Assembly: GCA_035626395.1 (NCBI GenBank)
Contig: DASPNR010000011.1
Location: 1-64,000, forward strand
Origin: Candidatus Limnocylindrales bacterium
GTDB taxonomy: Bacteria; Desulfobacterota; Binatia; UBA1149; CAITLU01
Length of the DNA: 64,000 bases
Direction: 5' to 3'
Shown: one piece after another, positions 13,622 to 26,740 of the stretch
Layout: the number at the start of each line of letters is the position of its first letter
Numbering within the stretch: the stretch's first letter is position 1
Position numbers and translations under genes: made by a program
Notes under the pieces: model-generated
Told to the model about the DNA's origin: nothing
The model's database searches: none
What the model saw: only the letters and a program-made list of their open reading frames with translations

Positions 13622-14193
13622 GCGACGAAGATCGAGTCGGTGCTCCAGTCGGGTTTCATCATGCCGTTCTCCATGTTCACGGAAGGCAGGTAGTTTCGCA
13701 GTATACGTACGCGAGAAAGCAGGCGAATCGTCGACACATCCTCGATCGAGTCCTTGCCGTGGTTCTTCTGCAGCGACGGTACGATCTTCTGCTGAAAGCT
13801 TTCGACCACGTCGCGGTCGCTGGTCCCTTCTACCACCATCACCAGCGCCACGCGCCCCGAGATCTCGGCGATGTAGGACTCGCGGATGAGCTCGGTAAAG
13901 ACCGTCACGACGTTGGGCTCGTTGCGGATCTCATCCTGGATCTGGCTGACGGTGACGCCCACCTTGAACTGGATGATGTAGAGGTGGCTGCACGAGAAGC
14001 AGCCGGTACCCTCGGCGGCCATGTCCACCTCGGCGAAGTAGCGCAGCAGGCCTTCCTGCTCCATGCGGGCCCTTTTCCGGCTGACAGTTCGCACCGGAAT
14101 GTCGTAAAGCTCGCCGAGCCTGTTGTCGGAGAGGCGCGGATTCCTCACAAGGGCCTTCGCGATCTTCAATTCCTGTTCGTCGAGCTTGCGCAT
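13618..14193 (-). CDS. Lrp/AsnC-like winged-helix regulator
   Basis: A 191-residue DNA-binding protein. Residues about 5-55 form an AsnC-type HTH (ELKIAKALVRNPRLSDNRLGEL, then TVSRKRARMEQEGLL). The rest is a ligand-type domain with strands resembling the RAM fold, including SYIAEISGRVALVMVVEG. It is divergent from gltB across a 196-base gap, which suggests control of the gltBD genes; Lrp regulates gltBDF in enterobacteria. It is translationally coupled to the SDR downstream (ATGA). The ATG has AGGTGAAG upstream. Confidence 0.85.
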   Translation of the reverse strand: MRKLDEQELKIAKALVRNPRLSDNRLGELYDIPVRTVSRKRARMEQEGLLRYFAEVDMAAEGTGCFSCSHLYIIQFKVGVTVSQIQDEIRNEPNVVTVFTELIRESYIAEISGRVALVMVVEGTSDRDVVESFQQKIVPSLQKNHGKDSIEDVSTIRLLSRVRILRNYLPSVNMENGMMKPDWSTDSIFVA

Positions 14194-14286
14194 TCTTCAC
14201 CTTTGAGTCACGGACTGCGTGATACGGGCGAAGTTAGGCCATTCTCGATTGAGGCACAACATACGTAGGACAGAATACTCGATTGG

Positions 14287-14315
14287 TTGACATCTTTCGG
14301 TTGCTTCCCTAGAGT
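14287..14315 (+). promoter_or_regulatory. Candidate sigma70-type promoter of gltB
   Basis: TTGACA at 14287, a 17-base spacer, then TAGAGT at 14310. This is the best -35/-10 pair in the divergent regulator/gltB gap and would start transcription about 70 bases before the gltB ATG. Confidence 0.5.
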
Positions 14316-14389
14316 CGCCGGTCGCTCGTACCCCCGAGCCAACGTCACCGGTCGCTCCCGCCCAGCTGGAGCGATCAAGGACAGCCGAT

Positions 14390-18946
<4,557 letters not shown>

Positions 18947-18974
18947 AGCGAGGACATCTCACGCGAGCGTTGCG

Positions 18975-19030
18975 GCGCGGGGGCGGGCATGTCCGCGGCG
19001 GATCCCGCGGCAGACACGCCGCCCCCGCGC
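18975..19030 (+). terminator. Large GC hairpin after gltB
   Basis: Perfect 12-base arms (GCGCGGGGGCGG at 18975-18986 and its complement at 19019-19030) enclose an inner CCGCGG/CCGCGG pairing. There is no T-run directly after it, so it could stabilise the gltB 3' end or attenuate rather than fully terminate. Confidence 0.45.
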
Positions 19031-19102
19031 GACACTTTCGCGGCAGGGATTTGCCGCAGCTGACCAGACGGTAGAGATAACAACGCGCAGGGCGCGAAGA
19101 GT

Positions 19103-19197
19103 GGCCCAGATGCAAGGCGGCCGCGGGTGAAGCGAGCGCAGGCGTACTTCGATGTACGCCCGAGCGAGCGCCCCGCGGCCAACACAGCAGATGGGCC
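19103..19197. repeat. About 95-bp imperfect palindrome between gltB and gltD
   Basis: Left arm from GGCCCAGATGC to GGCGTAC (ends 19147), loop TTCGAT, right arm from GTACGCC to ATGGGCC. The long, interrupted stem with a GTAC-TTCGAT-GTAC tip resembles intergenic palindromic elements seen in several proteobacterial genomes (memory, not searched). No second copy was noticed in this window. Confidence 0.7.
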
Positions 19198-19235
19198 GCT
19201 AATCCGCGGCCTGCCCCACGACGAGACACGACCTG

Positions 19236-20690
19236 ATGGGAAAGATCACCGGATTCATGGAGTACCGCCGCGAGGTGCCGAGAAGGCGCCCGGTGCCCGA
19301 ACGTCTGCGCGACTGGAAGGAATTCGAAGGCAAGCCTTCGGAGGACACGGTCAAGACGCAGGGCGCGCGGTGCATGGATTGCGGCATACCGTTCTGTCAC
19401 AACGGCTGCCCGCTCGGCAACGTCATCCCCGACTGGAACGATCTCGTGTATCGAGGCCGCTGGAAAGAGGCCATCGAGGCGCTGCACGCCACCAACAACT
19501 TTCCCGAGTTCACCGGCCGTATCTGTCCGGCGCCGTGTGAAGAGGCGTGCGTGCTCAATATCAACGACGACCCGGTGACCATCAAGCTGATCGAGAAGAA
19601 CATCATCGATCACGCCTGGCAGGCGGGTTTCGTGCGGCCGCAGCCTCCGCTCGAGAAGACCGGCAAGCGGGTGGCGGTGGTCGGATCGGGGCCCGCCGGC
19701 ATGGCCGCCGCCCAGCAGCTGGCGCGCGCCGGTCACGACGTGACGCTGTTCGAGCGTGCCGATCGCATCGGCGGCCTGCTTCGCTACGGCATTCCCGACT
19801 TCAAGATGGAGAAGCACCTGATCGACCGCCGCATGGAGCAGATGCGCGCCGAAGGCGTGACCTTCCGTGCCGGAGTGGCCGTGGGCACCGACATCACCGC
19901 CGACGAGCTGCGCAAGCAGTTCGACGCGGTGGTGCTCTCGATCGGCGCCACACAGCCGCGCGATCTTCCGGTGCCGGGCCGCGAGCTCGATGGCGTGCAC
20001 TTCGCCATGGAGTTCCTGCCGCAGCAGAACAAGCGCGTCGCAGGCGATCCGGACGAGAAGGCGGGAACGCTGACGGCCACCGACAAGCACGTCATCGTCA
20101 TCGGCGGCGGCGACACCGGCTCGGACTGCATCGGCACCTCCAATCGGCAGGGCGCCAGGAGCATCACCCAGCTCGAGATCCTGCCCAAGCCGCCCGAGAC
20201 GCGCACGCAGGACATGCCCTGGCCCTACTGGCCGATGATCTACCGCACCTCCAGCTCGCACGAGGAAGGCGTGCAGCGCGAGTTCAGCATCAACACCAAG
20301 CGCTTCGTCGAGAAGAACGGCCGCGTCTGCGCAATGGAGTGCGTGCGCGTCGAGTGGTTTACGGACACGGACGGGCGTCGCAAGATGCGCGAGGTGGAAG
20401 GCTCCGAGTTCCAGATGCCGGCGGATCTGGTCCTGCTGGCGATGGGTTTCGTCGGGCCGGAGAAGAACCCGCTGCTCGACGGGCTCGGCGTTGCGCTGGA
20501 TGAGCGGGGCAACGTCAAGGCGGGACCGAACTGGATGTCCAGCATCGACGGCGTCTTCTCCTGCGGAGACGCGCGGCGCGGCCAGTCGCTCGTCGTTTGG
20601 GCGATCTGGGAAGGCCGCGAATGCGCCCGCGCCGTCGATGCGTACCTGATGGGCGAGACCAAGCTGCCGTCGACTCCGCAGCTCCTCTGA
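19236..20690 (+). CDS. gltD: Glutamate synthase small subunit
   Basis: A 484-residue FAD/NADPH subunit that feeds electrons through Fe-S clusters to GltB. The N-terminal ferredoxin-like region has CMDCGIPFC, then CPLG and CPAPCEEAC, ligands for two 4Fe-4S clusters. The FAD motif is [14 protein letters not shown] near residue 145; the NADPH motif is [11 protein letters not shown]. The C-terminal [19 protein letters not shown] is typical. Separated from gltB by 289 bases with two hairpins, an unusually long spacer for this pair. Confidence 0.97.
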   Translation: MGKITGFMEYRREVPRRRPVPERLRDWKEFEGKPSEDTVKTQGARCMDCGIPFCHNGCPLGNVIPDWNDLVYRGRWKEAIEALHATNNFPEFTGRICPAPCEEACVLNINDDPVTIKLIEKNIIDHAWQAGFVRPQPPLEKTGKRVAVVGSGPAGMAAAQQLARAGHDVTLFERADRIGGLLRYGIPDFKMEKHLIDRRMEQMRAEGVTFRAGVAVGTDITADELRKQFDAVVLSIGATQPRDLPVPGRELDGVHFAMEFLPQQNKRVAGDPDEKAGTLTATDKHVIVIGGGDTGSDCIGTSNRQGARSITQLEILPKPPETRTQDMPWPYWPMIYRTSSSHEEGVQREFSINTKRFVEKNGRVCAMECVRVEWFTDTDGRRKMREVEGSEFQMPADLVLLAMGFVGPEKNPLLDGLGVALDERGNVKAGPNWMSSIDGVFSCGDARRGQSLVVWAIWEGRECARAVDAYLMGETKLPSTPQLL

Positions 20691-20739
20691 GCCGCCGTCG
20701 CCGGCTGCCGCTCGCGTCATCGCTGACAGGGAAAGGAAG

Positions 20740-21702
20740 GTGCAGCCGCCGAGCGACTCCTCGCAATCCTCCGCTTCGGGCCCGGCGCTGGACGCCGACG
20801 GCCTGGCGCACTTCTTCGAGCGCCTCGGGATGCGCATCTTCCGCAGCCCGAGCTCCTGGTGGTACGAGGCAGGGCCGCGCTTCCTCCTCAGCCTGCCCTC
20901 GCACCGCTCGATCCACGTGGGCGACGACGAGATCAAGGACCTGCTGGCGCAATCCCGCACCGTCGGCGTCCGCTACGTGTGCGAGGAGGCCGACGGCGGA
21001 AAGCCGAGCTTCCATCTTGCCTGCAGCGATCCCGCCTACTCGCTCGAAAAGCTGTCGGCGAACACGCGCAGCAAGGTCCGGCGCGGGCTGTCGCGCAACG
21101 AAATCCGGCGCATCACGGGCGCGGAGTTGCTTGAGCTCGGCCGCGGCGCATTCATCGAGACGATGGAGCGGCAGAAAAGGGCTTCGACCGCAGCGCTGGA
21201 GCAATGGGAGCGCCTGCTGAAGGCGTCCGACGAATCGCCGGCCGTCGAGGTGTGGAGCGCCTGGCACGAAGGCCAGTTCGCCAGCTACCTCATCACCATC
21301 CGCATCGAGGACGTCTGCGAGTTCTATCAGGCGCGCTCGCGCAACGAGCTGCTCAAGCACTACCCGAACAACGCGCTCATCTACACGCTGACCGAGGAGA
21401 TGCTGGTGCGCCGGGGCGTGCGCGAGGTGACGTTCGGCCTGGAATCGCCCGAGCCGGTCGAGGAGCTGGACGCGTTCAAGCTCGCGCTGGGGTACGAGAA
21501 GAAGCCGATCCGCCAGCGCGTCGTGCTGCACCCCATGCTGCGCGGAGCGCTGTCGCTTCCCGGCGTGCGAAAGCTGCTCCACACCATCGGCTCGCGCGAC
21601 GACGCCAACGTCGTATGGCGCAAGGCCAGCGGCCTGGTGCGCTTTGCCGAGCAGGACGTGCGCAACGCCGGCGGCGGCGACGCCGGTCAAGGCGTGCGAT
21701 GA
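20740..21702 (+). CDS. GNAT/FemAB-like acyltransferase
   Basis: A 320-residue protein of the BioF2/FemAB-like double-GNAT style. The core has LEKLSANTRSKVRRGLSRNE, a basic helix seen in that group, WSAWHEGQFASYLITI as the central strands and NALIYTLTEEMLVRRGVREVTFG as the acyl-CoA/tRNA-binding helix-strand. Such enzymes transfer an acyl or aminoacyl group to a carbohydrate or peptide amine. The start is GTG at 20740, after GGGAAAGGA. Its stop overlaps the ATP-grasp start (ATGA), so the two are coupled. Confidence 0.75.
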   Translation: MQPPSDSSQSSASGPALDADGLAHFFERLGMRIFRSPSSWWYEAGPRFLLSLPSHRSIHVGDDEIKDLLAQSRTVGVRYVCEEADGGKPSFHLACSDPAYSLEKLSANTRSKVRRGLSRNEIRRITGAELLELGRGAFIETMERQKRASTAALEQWERLLKASDESPAVEVWSAWHEGQFASYLITIRIEDVCEFYQARSRNELLKHYPNNALIYTLTEEMLVRRGVREVTFGLESPEPVEELDAFKLALGYEKKPIRQRVVLHPMLRGALSLPGVRKLLHTIGSRDDANVVWRKASGLVRFAEQDVRNAGGGDAGQGVR

Positions 21703-22940
21703 ACGGGACGCCCACGGCGCTGGTGTTCCCCGACAACCTGGCCGCGCTCGCTGCCGCGCGCGAGCTTGGTTCGGCAGGCATCCGCGTGGTCATCGGCGGG
21801 CCGCATCCCGGCCCCGGCGCCCGCTCCCGCTTTGCCAGCTTCCTGCCCCTGCCCGACCTCTACGAAAGCACCAGCGCCTGGGCGGAAGCGACGTGCGCGT
21901 GGGCGTCGCTGCAGCGCATGCCGCCGGTGTTGTTCGCCAGCGAGGATGCGGCGCTGCTGGCGGCGGAGAAGCATCACGAGGATCTGGCGCGGGTATCGGT
22001 CAAGCCGTATCCGGCTCCGGCGGTCGTCGGCAACGTCATCGACAAGCGGCGCCTGTACGAAGCAGCCAGGCGGGTCGGCGTGGCGGTACCCGACTTCCGC
22101 GAGGTGCACGATGCCGAGGAGCTGGCGGGCCTGAAGGCCAATGGTTGGCTCATCAAGCCCGCGCTCCGCTACCGCCTCGAAGGCGACGGCATCTACACGT
22201 TCCGACAGGCAACCGGCGCCACCAAGGCGCTGGGCGGCGAGCCGGCGCTGGCGGCACGCGAGTGCATCGCCGCGCAGTTCCCGACTCTGCTGCAGGAGGC
22301 GGTGCCCGGGCCGTTCGAGAACCTGGTGACGGTGGCGCTGACGATCGGACGCGACGGCCGGCTGCGCGACTTCTTCGCAGCGTGCAAGCAGCACGAGTAT
22401 CCCGAGCCGTTCGGCGACGGTCTCATCGTCCGCATCATCAAGGCGCCCAAGCTCCTGGAGCCGTGCGTGCGGCTTCTGAACGAGCTCGGGTACTGGGGCA
22501 TCTGCGACATCGAGTTCAAGCTCGACGCGCGCACCGGCGAGCACAAGATCCTCGACGCCAACCCCCGCACGTGGCTGTGGCTGAACCTGGGGACGAGGGC
22601 AGGACATCATCTTCTGCTGGCCGCTTTCAACGAGGCGACGGGACTGAAAATCGCCCCTAAGGTTGGGCGAACCGGGGCTACCGAGTGGGTCTCGCCGAGA
22701 GGCTCGATGGCGTTCCTGGCCCGCTGCTACCGTGCCGGAAGGCATGGCCTTGCCCTACCGTCGCGTTTGATGATAGGGGCCTTGTCGACCAGTATGGGGA
22801 ATTGGCGCAGCTTCCGGGACCCTCTCTACCTTCATCCATCGGCATGGCCTGAGATCACGACTTCGGCATCGCGCCTCGTGCGCCGCCGCCGCCGCCATGC
22901 AGCAGGGACCGGGGAGCGGATCGAGTCCGAGCAGAGCTGA
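21699..22940 (+). CDS. ATP-grasp ligase, COG3919-like
   Basis: A 413-residue ATP-dependent carboxylate-amine (or thiol) ligase. The N-terminal Rossmann-like segment (ALVFPDNLAALAAARELG) is followed by the lid and ATP site (WLIKPALRY, then LLQEAVPG) and the Mg-binding end GICDIEFKLD...ILDANPRTW. The family joins an acyl phosphate to an amine; the product is unknown. The ATG at 21699 overlaps the acyltransferase stop. The C-terminal 20 residues are very Arg rich. It lies 103 bases before the PLP decarboxylase, and all are on the same strand, so a biosynthetic unit is likely. Confidence 0.85.
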   Translation: MNGTPTALVFPDNLAALAAARELGSAGIRVVIGGPHPGPGARSRFASFLPLPDLYESTSAWAEATCAWASLQRMPPVLFASEDAALLAAEKHHEDLARVSVKPYPAPAVVGNVIDKRRLYEAARRVGVAVPDFREVHDAEELAGLKANGWLIKPALRYRLEGDGIYTFRQATGATKALGGEPALAARECIAAQFPTLLQEAVPGPFENLVTVALTIGRDGRLRDFFAACKQHEYPEPFGDGLIVRIIKAPKLLEPCVRLLNELGYWGICDIEFKLDARTGEHKILDANPRTWLWLNLGTRAGHHLLLAAFNEATGLKIAPKVGRTGATEWVSPRGSMAFLARCYRAGRHGLALPSRLMIGALSTSMGNWRSFRDPLYLHPSAWPEITTSASRLVRRRRRHAAGTGERIESEQS

Positions 22941-23043
22941 ACCGCCGAGCCAGCGCGGGGCCCAAACGTCACGGGGGAAGTGGCAGGGCGCCGGCGATGG
23001 CAGGTCGCCGCACCACATCGAATAACAGTCAGGAGACACAGGT

Positions 23044-24414
23044 ATGTCCGTTTCAAGGCAGGGGGAACACTTCGTTTGGGAGCCGTCGGGGAAGGCGAGC
23101 ATCGACGGTCATGATCTGGCCGAGCTGGCCAGGAAGTATCCCACTCCCTTCTATCTGATCTCGCAGGGGCAGCTTCGCGACAATTATCGCCGCCTGCGTC
23201 AGGCCTTCGCATCCGTGGAGGGCCTGGAGACGTACTACTCGGTCAAATCCAATTTCGAGAGCATCGTGCTGCGCACGCTGCAGCAGGAAGGCTGCGGCGC
23301 CGAGATCTCGGGCGCGCTCGACATGGAGCTGGCCCGCCGCGCCGGCTTCAGCCCCAGCAAGGTCGTCTTCGACGGCCCGTGCAAGCCCGAGGCGGATCTT
23401 CGCGCGGCCATCGAATGGGGCATCCGATTCATCAACATCGAGTCGCTGACCGAGGCGCGCCTGATCAGCAGGATCGCCACCGAGACCGGCAAGAAGGTGC
23501 GCGTAGGCATGCGCATCGATCCGGTTCTTTCCAAGCCCTACTACGACAAGGTCATCTCCACGTACAAGCAGAAGTTCGGCCTGCCCATCGATCAGGCCGA
23601 AGCGGCCATCGCCGAGATCGCCAAGATGCCGGGCCTCGACTTCCGCGGCATCATGACCCACATCGGGTCGCAGATCTTCACGCCGAGCCGATACCTGGTT
23701 GCGATGGAGAGGATCTTCGACCTCGTCACGAAGTGCGAGCGCCGCGGCATCCACATCGAAGAGATCAACATGGGCGGCGGCTATCCCGCCCAGAGCATGC
23801 GCAACCTGCGCCTGTCGCGACGGTTCGTCATCGCGCAGGTCCTCGAGCGCATGGGACGCATCGAGGTGAAGACGTCCTCGATCGACGACTTCGGCAAGGC
23901 GATCTCCGAGAAGTATCACGCGCTGGTCAAGAGCACCGGCTACAGCCCGCGCCTGGCCCTGGAGCCCGGCCGCTGCCTGTGCGCGAACGCGCAGACCGTC
24001 GTTGGCCAGATGCGCATCGTCAAGAACGACTGGCTCTTCACGGATATCTCCATCAACGACGTTCCCGAGAACCTCTTCTTCTCGGAGTGGCGTCTGGTGG
24101 TTCCCGGCGAGAAGCCGGATGCCAAAGGTCGGCCATACAACGTGGCCGGCCCGACGCTGGCCACGCAGGACGTGCTCTACTTCAAGCGTGAGGTTCCCGG
24201 CGCCGCCGAGGGCCGCGCGGTCGTGATCATGGACGCCGGCGCCTACAGCGTCGCGCGTTCCAACCAGTTCACGCGCCCGCGCAGCGCCGTCTACGCGATC
24301 AATCTCGAAGGCGACATCGAGCTGGTGCGCCGCGCCGAGACCGTCGAGGACGTCCTGCGCTCGCAGATCTGGCCCGAGGAGAGCGCCGCCCCTGCCAGCA
24401 AACGCGTAGCCTGA
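23044..24414 (+). CDS. PLP-dependent fold III decarboxylase (DAP/ornithine decarboxylase family)
   Basis: A 456-residue alanine-racemase-fold enzyme. The PLP Lys is Lys68 in YYSVKSN; other family marks are THIGSQI, the phosphate-binding MGGGYPAQ, EPGRCL, and a C-terminal DAGAYSVARSNQF. The family decarboxylates meso-diaminopimelate, ornithine, arginine or related amino acids. It is not clearly lysA: it sits beside an acyltransferase and an ATP-grasp ligase rather than lysine genes, and has an insertion around residues 255-285. It might supply a polyamine or an amino-acid-derived amine to the ligase. Starts at ATG 23044 after AGGAGACAC. Confidence 0.88.
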   Translation: MSVSRQGEHFVWEPSGKASIDGHDLAELARKYPTPFYLISQGQLRDNYRRLRQAFASVEGLETYYSVKSNFESIVLRTLQQEGCGAEISGALDMELARRAGFSPSKVVFDGPCKPEADLRAAIEWGIRFINIESLTEARLISRIATETGKKVRVGMRIDPVLSKPYYDKVISTYKQKFGLPIDQAEAAIAEIAKMPGLDFRGIMTHIGSQIFTPSRYLVAMERIFDLVTKCERRGIHIEEINMGGGYPAQSMRNLRLSRRFVIAQVLERMGRIEVKTSSIDDFGKAISEKYHALVKSTGYSPRLALEPGRCLCANAQTVVGQMRIVKNDWLFTDISINDVPENLFFSEWRLVVPGEKPDAKGRPYNVAGPTLATQDVLYFKREVPGAAEGRAVVIMDAGAYSVARSNQFTRPRSAVYAINLEGDIELVRRAETVEDVLRSQIWPEESAAPASKRVA

Positions 24415-24598
24415 CCGTGCGCGGAGTCAGGCCTGGATTGCCGGTTCTGTCGGCATTCCGGGACCTGACTCCGCAGCGCTCCGTTCTTTCCCGTCCCAGC
24501 CGACGACGCGGCAGGATCGCCGCCGGCAACGACGTGTATTCGTTTTCCGATTCAAGCGACTTCGTTCCGCCGCGCTACCGGCGTAGGTCGCGCCGACC

Positions 24599-25732
24599 GT
24601 GACACTGCAGCCAGCCCGGATACCGCAACAAGTGAATCTCGACCAGATCGACCTCGAAGCCTTCGAACGTGACATTGCCCAGCTGCGCACCGAGCTGCGC
24701 GCATCTCTCGGCCAGGACGACCTGCGCCATCTTCGCCGCATCGAGCGCTGGGGACGCGCCGCCACCGCCGTCGGCATGGCCACGGCATGGATCGCACCCA
24801 ATCCGCTCAGCGCGGCCGCGCTCGCGCTCGGGCGCTCGACGCGCTGGCTGCTCATGCACCACATCGGCCACCGCGGCTACGACCGTGTTCCGGGCGTGGC
24901 GCCGCGCTACACCTCCCGCGTCTTCGCGCGACGCTGGCGTCGGATGCTCGACTGGCCGGACTGGATGGTGCCGGAGGCGTGGATCTACGAGCACAACATC
25001 CTGCATCACCAGCACACCGGCGAGACGCGCGATCCCGACCTCATCGAGCGCAACGTCAGCGGCGTCAACGCGTCGGACGTCCCGGTCGCCGTGCGCTACG
25101 GGCTGCTGGCCGTGCTGGCCGTGAGCTGGCGCGCTTCCTACTACGCGCCCAAGACGCTGCGGGCGTGGTGGCACCGCGGCGCTGGCGACGATGCGCCGCG
25201 GGCGACGCCGGTGGCGGCCTTGCTGCGCCGCTGCTACGCGCCCTATGCGGCGCTGCACTTCGTGGCGCTGCCCCTGCTGTTCGCGCCGTTCGGCTGGTGG
25301 GCGGCATTCTCCGCGCTCTGCAACTCGATGATGGCCGACGTCCTCACCAATCTGCACACGTTCTTCGTCGTCGGGCCCAACCACACCGGAGACGACGTCT
25401 TCCGCTTCGAAGGCAGCCCGTCCAGCCGCGGTGAGTTCTACCTGCGCCAGGTCGTCGGCTCGGTGAACTATCGGACCGGTGGCGACGTGCTCGACTTCGC
25501 GCACCTGTGGCTGAACTACCAGATCGAGCACCACCTGTTCCCCGACGCGCCGATGCTGGCGTACCGTCGCATCCAGCCGCGAGTGCGCGAGATCTGCGAA
25601 CGCCACGGCGTGCCGTATCTGCAGGAGCCGGTCTCGCGCCGCTTCGTCAAGATGAGCCGCGTGTTCGTGGGAGCTTCCAGCATGCGCTGGATGGATGCGC
25701 CGGCGCCGCCCGTGCAGACCGAGGCGGCCTGA
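24599..25732 (+). CDS. Membrane fatty acid desaturase
   Basis: A 377-residue di-iron desaturase. The histidine boxes are HHIGHRG, HNILHHQHTG and QIEHHLFP, and hydrophobic helices lie between them. The QxxHH third box is typical of acyl-lipid or fused front-end desaturases. There is no N-terminal cytochrome b5 domain. The start is GTG at 24599; a long spacer (184 bases) separates it from the decarboxylase, so it may have its own promoter. It may act on the lipid part of whatever the upstream genes make, but it could equally be ordinary membrane-lipid metabolism. Confidence 0.88.
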   Translation: MTLQPARIPQQVNLDQIDLEAFERDIAQLRTELRASLGQDDLRHLRRIERWGRAATAVGMATAWIAPNPLSAAALALGRSTRWLLMHHIGHRGYDRVPGVAPRYTSRVFARRWRRMLDWPDWMVPEAWIYEHNILHHQHTGETRDPDLIERNVSGVNASDVPVAVRYGLLAVLAVSWRASYYAPKTLRAWWHRGAGDDAPRATPVAALLRRCYAPYAALHFVALPLLFAPFGWWAAFSALCNSMMADVLTNLHTFFVVGPNHTGDDVFRFEGSPSSRGEFYLRQVVGSVNYRTGGDVLDFAHLWLNYQIEHHLFPDAPMLAYRRIQPRVREICERHGVPYLQEPVSRRFVKMSRVFVGASSMRWMDAPAPPVQTEAA

Positions 25733-25737
25733 CCCGC

Positions 25738-26628
25738 CTACGGAGCGATCGCCTGCGACGGGCACACGAGCTCCACTTCCTGCCCGACTGACGCCTTGAG
25801 GATCGCCAGCGAATCGCTGGCACTGATCCCGCCGGGCGCACCGACGTCGCACGACTCGACCTGGCAGCAGGCGGCGCCAACGGCAGTCTTCAGCGTCAGC
25901 AGCGCATCGGACGCCTTGATCGACCCGTCACGGTTGGCGTCCCCACAGAGCACCCCCGCGATCTGGCGCAGCGTGCTTTGAAGGAATGCGGTGTCGTAGA
26001 TGAGGACGCGGGCGACCGCGCCCGCCGAAGCCTCGCTGCAGGCACCGGCCGCGCACTCGTTGTCGCGGAAGAAGCGCAGCGTCGAGTCGGAGATCATGGC
26101 GAGGTCGGTCGTGTCGGTGAAGCCGAAATAGGCATTGCCGTCGATGTAGCCGATGACGTTCTTGTTGGCATCGCGCGTGATGGCCATCTGCACCCAGGTA
26201 TCGGGGCAGACCCGGCCTCCACTCGCAGACTTGTTGTAGAAGATCAGCGCGCCGCCGAGCAGGTAGAGACCGGTGTCGCTTTGTCCGTTCTTGAAATCGA
26301 CCAGGCGCCGATAGCCGGAAAGATCGGCTAACCTCACCTCCAGGATGATCGTGTACGGCTCGGTGCCGTCGAGGCCGGTCGTGGGCGTGATCTGCAGCCC
26401 GTTGTGCTGCGGGAACTCGAATGCCGTGCGCGTGATTCCATGGATCTCGTCGACGATGAACATGCCGTCCGCGGGGCCGATCTCGGTCATTGCCGGCAGG
26501 GAGCCCACCACCGGCGCCAGCGTCTGATTGAATTGATAGTCGCCGATCAGGCCCTCGGTGGCAGCCGTCGATGTCGAGGGCGCCAGCAACAGCGCCAGGA
26601 GCCAGAGGCGAAGCACGCGGCGATTCAT
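25738..26628 (-). CDS. Secreted LamG-type protein with dockerin-like tail
   Basis: A 296-residue exported protein. Signal peptide MNRRVLRLWLLALLLAPSTS, then a concanavalin-like LamG/laminin domain (GLIGDYQFN, EPYTIILEVRL, GYIDGNAYFGF) for glycan or ligand binding. The last about 65 residues form two Ca-loop repeats, CGDANRDGSIKASDAL and a second degenerate loop GAPGGISASDSL, each followed by an ILKxxVG helix. This tail is also in 58388..59554. The start at 26628 is chosen for GGAGGT and the signal peptide; a longer frame adds 17 residues that break the signal. Convergent with the desaturase (5-base gap). Confidence 0.85.
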   Translation of the reverse strand: MNRRVLRLWLLALLLAPSTSTAATEGLIGDYQFNQTLAPVVGSLPAMTEIGPADGMFIVDEIHGITRTAFEFPQHNGLQITPTTGLDGTEPYTIILEVRLADLSGYRRLVDFKNGQSDTGLYLLGGALIFYNKSASGGRVCPDTWVQMAITRDANKNVIGYIDGNAYFGFTDTTDLAMISDSTLRFFRDNECAAGACSEASAGAVARVLIYDTAFLQSTLRQIAGVLCGDANRDGSIKASDALLTLKTAVGAACCQVESCDVGAPGGISASDSLAILKASVGQEVELVCPSQAIAP

Positions 26629-26740
26629 GAACGGCAGACCTCCGCCGGCAGTTGCCGGGCGCGCGATACTGCCACGCACGGCGTCGGCCGCAACACACTG
26701 GCCCCCGAGGTCGGTGCCGGCGCAACCGCGCCACGTGAAG

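Noticed and set aside
23044..24414. Naming the PLP enzyme lysA
   Set aside because: Fold and motifs fit several amino-acid decarboxylases and the neighbourhood is not lysine biosynthesis.
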